Assembly: GCA_001632425.1 (NCBI GenBank)
Contig: KV425631.1
Coordinates: 111,962 to 128,225, forward strand
DNA length: 16,264 bases
Reading direction: 5' to 3'
Origin: Neolentinus lepideus HHB14362 ss-1
Taxonomy: Eukaryota > Basidiomycota > Agaricomycetes > Gloeophyllales > Gloeophyllaceae
Numbering within the stretch: the first letter of the stretch is position 1; each line of letters opens with the position of its first letter. A program made the position numbers and the translations under genes. The notes under the pieces were generated by a model. The model worked only from the letters and a program-made list of their open reading frames with translations, had not been told where the DNA came from and did not search any database. Below are positions 1 through 7,000 of this stretch, in pieces.

Positions 1-5
1 TGGGA

Positions 6-431
6 CTACGGAGGTGAATACTGATAATAAGGCATGCTATATGTCGTGGGGGTGGGATAATACATATTATATGGGCGCTGTACATGAGGGGTTGTCGGAT
101 AATAAGGGTAATAACTAACTGGCACTGAGGTGGGTGCTGTATACGAGGGTGCTGTGGTTGGATGTTGTGGATTTTGCAGTATAGTCGGACACATAGCTGC
201 ATGCTGCAATGGCGGCACCTGGTAACTGGTTCTCGCCAAGATCTTGTTTGTGGTAGGTGGCCTTGTATGCTTGTTAGACATCGTGCTATATTCGATACTG
301 AAAACGGGAGCCAAGGCACAAGTGGCTGAGCGCGCAAAAATCTTCAAGTCCGCGAATACAAAATTGGTTGTAATGAGATCTGGATCGACTTGAGGGCAGG
401 TCAATATTTCAACTCCGACGTAGTCCGACAC
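6..431 (-). CDS. Pro/Tyr-rich hypothetical protein, possible 5' part of a gene leaving the window
   Basis: I do not recognise this gene. The minus-strand frame is open for 141 codons. The convincing part begins at an internal ATG at 281-279; the upstream residues are probably leader. From that ATG the product is strongly biased to Pro, Tyr and Thr, with repeated YYP/PYY patterns, which suggests a disordered low-complexity protein. The frame ends in TAG at 6-8, but the bases there (CC then GTAGTC on the minus strand) could also be a splice donor, so the gene may continue left of the window. No domain, signal peptide or membrane segment is visible. It could equally be a chance open frame in repetitive DNA. 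Confidence 0.3.
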   Translation of the reverse strand: MSDYVGVEILTCPQVDPDLITTNFVFADLKIFARSATCALAPVFSIEYSTMSNKHTRPPTTNKILARTSYQVPPLQHAAMCPTILQNPQHPTTAPSYTAPTSVPVSYYPYYPTTPHVQRPYNMYYPTPTTYSMPYYQYSPP

Positions 432-1475
432 AGCTCAGATCCAAAATGTGGCGGTGGCGAGCACTTAGTTGACAGCCCGGTTATTCTGACGCAATATCGA
501 CCAGCCTCTCTAGAGCGATTCTGCCCTCAATCGCTCAATCGAGAGGGTGGTCACGAGCCTAGAGTCCTCCCTTCCGCCCGTTTAGGAAACGACAGTTACC
601 TGATTCAGGGGGGCTCGCGCCGACGCAATGGCACCACGTGCGTATTGTGGCGGTCGCACCGGCACACACCAGCTGGCTCTTTTGCACTGTGTCGTTTTAT
701 CTTCCTTGTCTGTAATATGCTTTAGACTACTGCTCTGTGGCTTAATTTATGTATCTATCCAACCTCAAATGTCTGATAATCCACTTACCATACCGAAAAT
801 TGGCTCAGATCAGTGGTATCAGTGGTATCAGTTTAAACTTCGATATGAGTCTGTGAGATTTCCAAGTTACACTTTCTCGTGAAGTCAAAAAGGGGAATGA
901 TGTTAACATATTCATCAGTAGCTGTGGAATAGGAAAATCAGCGCTTTTTTACACCCTACTCGTAGCTGCAAGATGCAGGAGGAGTCTGCCGACGTGCGGC
1001 ATCGGCCACCCATTGTGTCGGTCACTGACCTCCTCTTTGAGACGGAGGCATGTGCTGCTTATACCTTTTCCGGACGATGAACTGAGTCAAGGGAGGCTTC
1101 TAAGGCGCGTAAACGAAACCGGTACAAGTCTCCATTAAAGACAGTTGCTCGCCTACTAAGTCTTTTTTAGGAGACGCGTACCAAGTCTAGTCCGTCGCAG
1201 TCCGTCGCTGGCGCCCGGACGCAAATTGTGATTTTTGTTGCCATAGGTCCTACCTATGACGTGCCGGAGAATCAGTCGTATATCGTAACTATAAGGTAAA
1301 GCCCAGCGAGATCTACACAGTTCGTTCTAGTTTTGTACGGTTTGATCTGGATGTCAAGATACAAACTACACATAACGATACTGATATCGAATACAAATAA
1401 CATAACTTACTAGACTGCGCGAACTGCGCTAATGTCATCTCTACCAAAGGACCGGACTTAATCTCACGCTCCCGG
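432..1475. other. About 1.04 kb without a supportable gene
   Basis: No long frame with protein-like composition was found on either strand. Small features are a direct 9-bp duplication at about 811-831 (unit CAGTGGTAT), a 10-bp direct duplication at 1189-1208 (unit AGTCCGTCGC), and a CACGTG E-box-like hexamer at 635-640. A short plus frame at 769-882 faintly resembles the start of a copia-type gag, and an interrupted frame at about 973-1170 is rich in charged residues; neither is long enough to call. This is the DNA into which the truncated La copy runs, so it probably contains the duplication or rearrangement junction near 1507. Confidence 0.5.
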
Positions 1476-2622
1476 TTAGGTCCAGCGATTACCTATGAAT
1501 AAGTTGATAAAGTCCAACCACAAACCCCTTGGCTTCTTCTCCTCCTCCTCCTCCTCCTTCTCCTCCTCCTCCTTCTCCTTGTCCTTTACTCGGGCCATCT
1601 CACGGAACGCATTAAAACCTTGTCGGTAGTCATCCGTGCACTCCTGGCCCCCCTTGCCCTTCAGGTCCTTGTCTTCGATCTTCGTGTCACAGTATGCTTT
1701 TCTGGAGATTTGACGGATTAGATAAGGGCAACAAGACATAGACGAACGTACTTGGTCATGATAAACAAGGGCTCGCCGTTCCATGACGGTTTGGGGTCGG
1801 AATTGAGGAGAATGTCGACAGTCGAGGCGTCTGAGAATTCGACGAAAACAGAGCCCTACAGCCATTGAGCATAATAATAATCGACCAGCACTCAACCCAT
1901 ACTTTGAATCTCTCGTCATCCGTTCTTCGCATCTGGACAACGTTCGTCCGTCCATACTGCTCAAAATACTCTTCCAGTTGCTGCTGCAGCTCGGGGATCT
2001 CCTCACCGAGGCCTTTCTATATACACGTTAGTTGAACGATCATCACACAATAAAGCACACCACTCACTACATAGATTGTCCGCTCCATCTGACCCTTTGG
2101 CTCCTTCACCTCCGTCTTGCGTCTGACCTTCGTCAAACTCTCATCCACCTCCAGCGTCGCGCTCTTCTCCTTGATAGCACGCGCAACCCAATCGGACCCA
2201 TTCGCGCTGTATTCGCGCATCCGTTTGAAGCAAGCAAGGGTCGAGACAGAAACCCAGTGCTCCGGGTAAGTGGTGTGGAGCTGCCACATGAACCTAGATT
2301 CAAGCCATGTCGAAATTTCGCCTCAAGAACAGTGGGGTGGATGAATGTACTTGTCATATGGGAGATTGGAGTCGGAGAAGTAGAACTCGACTATAGATCT
2401 GATGTTGAGTCAGGTGCTAGGGGAACAGACATCGTGCACACCTTGTCTGACGGCTTTCAGTTTCGATTTCTCTGAATCGTCTTCTGCGGAAGGCTTGCTC
2501 GTGTTGGCCTCTCCGTTCGTCAGGACCTTGGTCGGCTCTTCAATCTTGATAGCGTCTGCCGCTATCTCAGCTGTGACGGTAACCATAGGTTCTGATGCAG
2601 GGACTGTTTCTGCCGTCGACAT
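1476..2622 (-). CDS. Truncated paralogue of La RNA-binding protein (La motif + RRM1 only); possible pseudogene
   Basis: This is an inverted, shortened copy of the La gene at 3277-5103. My exon model on the minus strand is 2622-2442, 2390-2351, 2293-2068, 2016-1903, 1855-1752 and 1701-1476, giving 296 aa. The first five exons are 181, 40, 226, 114 and 104 nt, exactly as in the full copy, and all five introns keep GT and AG ends. The product has the La motif (about residues 61-149, including VEFYFSDSNLPYDKF) and RRM1 (about 150-230, RNP1-like KGSVFVEF). Homology stops at about 1507, just after the LWLDF segment; a foreign tail of about ten residues (INLFIGNRWT) leads to TAA. The C-terminal RRM and RGG tail are absent. 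A Lys/Glu run is expanded by about nine codons. There are no frameshifts or nonsense codons before the breakpoint, so it is either a recent duplicate or still translated. It would be expected to bind 3' oligo-U RNA if folded. Function is inferred. Confidence 0.8.
1534..1581. repeat. CTC/TTC trinucleotide microsatellite inside the truncated La copy
   Basis: The plus strand is almost pure CTC/TTC triplets; on the coding strand these are GAG/AAG. They encode a Glu-rich run that replaces the short KGEGKEEKKP segment of the full-length copy. The length difference between the copies (27 nt) is a multiple of three, so the frame is kept, consistent with slippage expansion after duplication. Confidence 0.85.
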
Positions 2623-2674
2623 AATGAAAGGAACGAAATAGTGAGAGGCAGCGAGAGGGGAGGGGTAGAGTCGA

Positions 2675-2691
2675 TCTCGGGCAAAGCCGAG
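2675..2691. promoter_or_regulatory. Palindromic element, copy 1 (upstream of truncated La)
   Basis: TCTCGGGCAAAGCCGAG on the plus strand is the reverse complement of the element at 3175-3191. It can form a CTCGG/CCGAG stem with a short loop. It lies about 55-70 bp upstream of the truncated copy's ATG. It may be a protein-binding palindrome or a leader hairpin; no known factor is claimed. Confidence 0.45.
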
Positions 2692-3173
2692 GATCACTGC
2701 GGGCTCGTCGTTACATACAACGATCGCTTGATGCTCTTCTAATGCAAAAGAACACTTCAAAAAGACGTTATGTTGGCCCTAAGTTGTGCCGATCTGAACA
2801 TAGTATAGCATCAATCATCAGAGTGCGCACTGTTGAGATACACGTACGTGCACGAATTACCTTTCCACTATGCGTACCTAGAGTGACCATAGAACAAACA
2901 TATAATAAAATAGTAAATTGACCGTAGAAATCCAGCGTTCGGGCCCCGGGGGAAAAGCCTAGGGCGTGAAGATAACGGTCGAGCTCCATGACGCCAAAGG
3001 TCTATTTGAGCATTCACGAAACCCTTGTTGGATCGCTATAGCTTACCCTGTACTGCATCGTCTATAGCAGATACTCCTTCCAATTGATCTTGATTGTACA
3101 AGTAGCGGCTTGGTCAGATTCATTCAGGACATTGTCGAGTTGTTGTGCAGATTCAAATGTTGAAGTGATCGTG

Positions 3174-3191
3174 TCTCGGCTTTGCCCGAGA
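3174..3191. promoter_or_regulatory. Palindromic element, copy 2 (upstream of full-length La)
   Basis: TCTCGG-CTTTGC-CCGAGA is a perfect 6-bp inverted repeat with a 6-nt spacer, about 85-100 bp before the ATG. The same core is kept upstream of the truncated copy while flanking bases differ, which hints at function or simply at recent duplication. Confidence 0.45.
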
Positions 3192-3276
3192 TCGAAAAGA
3201 CTATTTACTGAGATTTGACTCAAGGTACTAGCCTATCCTCCTCCTCGCTGTATCTCACTATTTCATTCCTTTCAAT

Positions 3277-5103
3277 ATGTCTACAGCAGAAACAGTCCCT
3301 GCATCAGAACGTATGGTTACCGACACGACTGAGGTAGCAGCAGATGCTATCGAGGTTGAAGAGTCGACCAAGGTCCCGGCGAACGGAGAAGCGAGTACGA
3401 GCAAGCCTTCCTCAGGGGACGATTCAGAGAAATCGAAACTGAAAGCCGTTCGACAAGGTGTGTACGATGTCCTTTCTCCTAGCACTTCACCTAACATTAG
3501 ACCTATAGTCGAGTTCTACTTCGCCGATTCCAATCTTCCATATGACAAGTACGTTCATCTATCCACTGTTTCTGAGGTGATATCTCGACCTGGCTTGAAT
3601 CTAGGTTCATGTGGCAGCTCCACACCGCTAACCCGGAGCACTGGGTTGATGTCTCGATTGTTGCCTCATTCAAGCGGATGCGCGAATACAGTGCGAATGG
3701 GAATGATTGGGTTGCGCGTGCTATCAAGGAGAAGAGCAAGGCGCTGGAGGTGGATGAGAGCTTGACGAAGGTCAGACGCAAGACGGAGGTGAAGGAGCCA
3801 AAGGGCCAAATGGAGCGGACAATTTATGCAGTGAGTGGTGTACCTTGTTGCCTGATGATCACTCAACTAACGTGCATACAGAAAGGCCTCGGTGAGGAGA
3901 CCCCGGAACTGCAGCAGCAACTGGAAGAATATTTCGACCAGTACGGACGGACAAATGCTGTACGGATGCGGAGAACGGACGACAAGAAATTCAAGGTATG
4001 GATTGAGTGCTGGTAGATTGTTGTTATGCTCAATGGTTGTAGGGCTCTGTTTTCGTCGAATTCTCAGACGCCTCGACTGTCGACATTTTTCTCAATGCCG
4101 ACCCCAAACCCTCATGGAACGGCGAGCCCCTGCTCATAATGACTAAGTACATTCGCCAATGTCTAGCTGTCTTTATCTAATCCGTCAAATCTCCAGAAAA
4201 GCGTACTGCGACATGAAGATCGAAGAAAAGGGCCTGAAGGGTAAAAGGGCCCAGGAGCGCACGGATGACCGCCGAAAAGGTTTCAATGCGTTCCGTGAGA
4301 TGGCCCGGGCAAAGGGCGAGGGGAAGGAGGAGAAGAAGCCAAAGGAGTTGTGGTTGGACTTTATGGGTAGCAAGATCCGCGTGCACGACGAGGATGGGGG
4401 TACCGTGAAGGATGAGGATATCCCACATGTGAAGGGCGCGACGCTGAAGTTCAGTGGTTCGGGCGAGGTATCCTTTGAGGAGATCAAGGTGAGTCCTGAT
4501 TGCTGTGTCTGGGGAGATAAGTGCTTAGATGTCGCGTGCCCAGAAACCTCTTCGAGAGCGCTTTGCACGGGTGCCGTTCGTGAAGCACGAGAAAGGCGAC
4601 GACTGGGGTCTGCTGAGCTTCGACAAGGCGCTCGCAGAAGATGAGATCGCCTATGTCAAGGAGAACCTCAAGACCATCGGCGAGAAGGAGGTTACGTGGT
4701 CGCTTGCGGGAGGTCTGTCAATCTCCCTCATACCGGTCTTCACTCTCTGAGTTACCTGGATACGATTGTAGAGGAGGAAGAAAAAGCGTTCCAAGTGGAA
4801 CGGGCAAAGACCGCCGCCAAACGGGCGCTGCAGTTCTCCCAGAACCGCGAGTCGTCACGCGGCGGGCGGGGTGGTCGTGGCGGTCGTGGCGGCAGAGGCG
4901 GACGTGGTCGCGGACGGGGACGGGGACGGGGCGGCGCCAGCGGGGGGCGTGGCGAGAATAGAGAGGCAAAACCAGGCGAGGAACAGACGGGCGAGAAGCG
5001 CAAGCGCGCCGTGGAGCCGGATGGTGGACCGAATGTTGGTGTGAGGAATGAGACTGTGCCGACTATCCAGAAGGCGAAGAAGGCGAAGGCGGAGGAGTCA
5101 TAG
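3277..5103 (+). CDS. La domain RNA-binding protein (La/SSB, Lhp1-type), full length
   Basis: La proteins bind the 3' oligo-U end of new RNA polymerase III transcripts in the nucleus and protect and help fold pre-tRNAs. My model has eight exons: 3277-3457, 3509-3548, 3605-3830, 3882-3995, 4043-4146, 4197-4488, 4544-4712, 4772-5103; total 485 aa. Residues 1-60 are acidic and disordered. The La winged-helix motif is about 61-149 (VEFYFADSNLPYDKF and the conserved SFKRM segment). RRM1 is about 150-230 with KGSVFVEF. A C-terminal RRM-like part is about 270-380, beginning at LWLDFMGSKIRV. An RGG/RG tract is about 400-437, followed by basic clusters (EKRKRA, QKAKKAKAEE) that look like nuclear signals. 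For intron 6, the acceptor at 4543 is preferred because it gives EEIKKPLRERF; the acceptor at 4528 also stays in frame and adds five residues. It is divergent from a truncated copy at 1476-2622. Confidence 0.93.
4855..4950 (+). repeat. GC-rich repeat encoding the RGG/RG tail of La
   Basis: Tandem GGTCGTGGC/GGACGG-type units encode alternating GGR and GR repeats. RGG tracts bind RNA and are usual substrates of arginine methyltransferases in eukaryotes. The repeat is in frame and is probably prone to length change. Confidence 0.8.
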
Positions 5104-5367
5104 ATGTTCTCTGAGAGATGAATTTAAAAGGGTATATTGCAATGCAGTCTAGCATCATCTATAATTGATTGTACTTGTGCTCGGTGTTGACTGTTTGGCT
5201 GTATCAAGCTCGTATCTTTGTACATTGTATCCACATCCGCGAGACTCTGTCATGATGACGGATCTGAGAGACATTCCCCAAATCGAATGCATTGCCCGTG
5301 AAGTCTAACAGAAATCTACAGGGAGAACAAACCTTTCCGCTACGTACTGTCAACGGGCAAGGTGGAT
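5104..5367. other. Convergent 3' region between La and membrane-protein genes
   Basis: This 264-bp spacer separates two stop codons facing each other. It should hold both 3' UTRs and polyadenylation signals. Part is AT-rich just after the La stop (AATTTAAAAGGGTATATT at about 5120). No other gene is seen. Confidence 0.6.
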
Positions 5368-6333
5368 TCAGTGAACCACCTTTCTTAATTTATCTTTATC
5401 CTCTGGTACGGTTAGCCCCATCGAAATGGCCCAGTCATCTCGATGGTGCTCTGCTATGAGCTCACGAACGAGATGGGCGCGCCTGGTGTATGCCTTAGGC
5501 TTACCCTCCACAAACAGAGCCCGTCCATACATATGCATCGTCTCAGTCAGCGTATTGCACAGACCCAAGAAAGCGGCAGAGGTCAGGAGCAGGCAAGCGA
5601 GGAGCAGCTTTCCGAGTGTAGTCGCATTCCCTGCGACAGCAGCTGCGGCATAAACGAGGAGCGTCCCGAAGCTCGAGAGGAAGCTGTCGAAAGTCGTCTC
5701 CTCATGCATCCACTGCCCACCAGTGACGAGCTTCAGATCGTCAATCAGCCCGCGCATGCGCACCCAGCGGTCCTCGCTGAGCAGGACGAACAGGTCGCCG
5801 GGCAGGCCAGGCTCGGAGACACCCTTCCATCCAAGACGTGTACGGTGCTTCGTGACGATCACGTTGAAGAACCGCGCGAGGATCAACATGCCTAACACGC
5901 CTAAACCCCACCAGTCGCGGATGTACCAGAAGACGAAGAGAACACCGATGGTCATTGCGAGGCCCGCGAGGTACAGCACCGTCGCCACAGCGTCCTTGGA
6001 GAACGGGCGGCGCTTGAGCGGCTTGGGCGCGACGGCGACGTTCGTGACATGCCCCGTCTTGGCTATGCTCTGGAGGAAGCTGACGGTGGCTTGGTTCTCG
6101 ATGCGGAAGACAAAACCAGAGTGCAGGGCCCCTGTGGTGGGGTACTCGCCACCGTTCACCTCGCTGGCGCGTTGTTGGGTGTGGATGCCCGGCGCGATGA
6201 AGAGCACGTCGAGGAAGGAGGAGGTGCCCATTAGTGCTGTACGGGCGGTGATTGTCTTCAGATCCGCGAGGGCGACGAGACCCGCGGCATCGAGCGAGAC
6301 GCCGCGCATTATGTTGGATGTGTTGAAAGTCAT
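5368..6333 (-). CDS. Hypothetical multi-pass membrane protein, 321 aa
   Basis: I do not recognise the family. One uninterrupted frame runs from ATG at 6333 to the stop at 5368. The first about 110 residues are soluble, ending in a basic stretch (KPLKRRPFSK). Four hydrophobic segments follow at about 114-136, 141-160, 219-236 and 240-260, arranged as two hairpins separated by a loop of about 58 residues. The C-terminus (about 261-321) is charged and soluble. There is no signal peptide at the start. The start is supported because the base run just before it (GCAG then CA then ATG) fits an intron acceptor, and the next upstream in-frame codons in the spliced leader include TAG. The coding region is GC-rich, like the La gene. 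It is convergent with La and lies downstream of, and in the same direction as, the polymerase gene. Confidence 0.85.
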   Translation of the reverse strand: MTFNTSNIMRGVSLDAAGLVALADLKTITARTALMGTSSFLDVLFIAPGIHTQQRASEVNGGEYPTTGALHSGFVFRIENQATVSFLQSIAKTGHVTNVAVAPKPLKRRPFSKDAVATVLYLAGLAMTIGVLFVFWYIRDWWGLGVLGMLILARFFNVIVTKHRTRLGWKGVSEPGLPGDLFVLLSEDRWVRMRGLIDDLKLVTGGQWMHEETTFDSFLSSFGTLLVYAAAAVAGNATTLGKLLLACLLLTSAAFLGLCNTLTETMHMYGRALFVEGKPKAYTRRAHLVRELIAEHHRDDWAISMGLTVPEDKDKLRKVVH

Positions 6334-7000
6334 TGCTGCAAAGTTTTGATTGTGGACTCATTCACAAGAAATCGGTTGGGAAACTTACCAGGCTATATCG
6401 ATTACACTTATGATAAGGAACCACAATGGAATCCAACCATCAGTTAAATACTAACGGAGTTAGACATGTAGATTCGCACAAATCCCACCGTGACCTTCGA
6501 CGGGCTGTGCTGAGAAAGTCCCATGTCATCATGAGCGTCTATCGGCTAAGCGATACCTATGGCCATGTTGACAGAGGACGCGACGTCCCGTATTCACAGC
6601 AGGATGTTGACACGCACAGACATGCCTGCATATGACTACGACGTATGAGAACTGGACGGAACTAGCATGGGAGTACTTACGAGCATCGCAGAGTCCTCCA
6701 GTATCCACGAGTGCCAGAAGTGTAGTCGATTCTCGTTCTGCCCTTACTTTGATGAAAACTCAAACGAAACAGGACAATGTTCGGGTGGGCACTCAGGGAC
6801 TACAGAAATGAACTCCGAGTCGATCTCGGAAGTACTGTGAGGTACAAACTCGCATTAGCCTGCGCTCTTCACTTAATAGTTGAGAACCTTCAATAAGATA
6901 CACTTAGTCCGGTTGAATATCGTACAACAACAATATAGTTTGGCTCATGTGCAAGACCACAGGGATAACTCGGATGTCTTAGCCGATATTGGGATGCCAT
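6334..7000 (-). promoter_or_regulatory. Leader/promoter of the membrane-protein gene, with two probable 5'-UTR introns
   Basis: Two good intron candidates lie here on the minus strand: 6388-6336 (GTAAGTTT to GCAG, 53 nt, ending 2 nt before the ATG) and 6680-6626 (GTAAGTAC to ATGCAG, 55 nt). Both match the intron size of neighbouring genes. The frame of the ATG meets TAG directly upstream once the first is removed, so these are leader rather than coding introns. The transcript would then start beyond 6680, leaving about 320 bp up to the polymerase stop for promoter and polymerase 3' UTR. The short plus-strand frame at 6426-6635 is not supported. Confidence 0.5.

Larger units (their letters stand above)
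2623..3276. promoter_or_regulatory. Bidirectional intergenic region between the two La copies
   Basis: The two La start codons face away from each other across about 0.65 kb, so this spacer holds both promoters. Immediately before each ATG the leaders are clearly homologous (both contain TCTCACTATTTC followed by TTCCTTTCA), and homology extends about 90-110 bp, interrupted by roughly 30 extra bases in the plus-strand copy. The middle, about 2710-3160, shows no obvious symmetry and no gene. I see no clear TATA box; pyrimidine-rich stretches precede both starts. Confidence 0.6.

Noticed and set aside
973..1170. Plus-strand frame starting MQEESADVRHR, rich in charged residues, with one internal TGA
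   Set aside because: About 60 codons with a stop inside is expected by chance, and no family is recognisable.
2017..2475. Plus-strand frame 2032-2475 and overlapping minus frames in the truncated La copy
   Set aside because: They read through introns or are antisense; the spliced minus model matches the full-length copy exon by exon.
4641..5003. Arg- or Pro-rich frames overlapping the La C-terminus on both strands
   Set aside because: They are out-of-frame or antisense readings of the RGG repeat.
5426..6349. Several plus-strand frames opposite the membrane-protein gene (5426-5653, 5443-5895, 5723-6349)
   Set aside because: They are antisense shadows of a GC-rich gene; their residue composition (Arg, Pro, Ser) is not protein-like and they lack supported starts.
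6426..6635. 69-codon plus-strand frame upstream of the membrane-protein gene
   Set aside because: It is opposite a leader with good minus-strand splice signals, and has no recognisable composition or domain.
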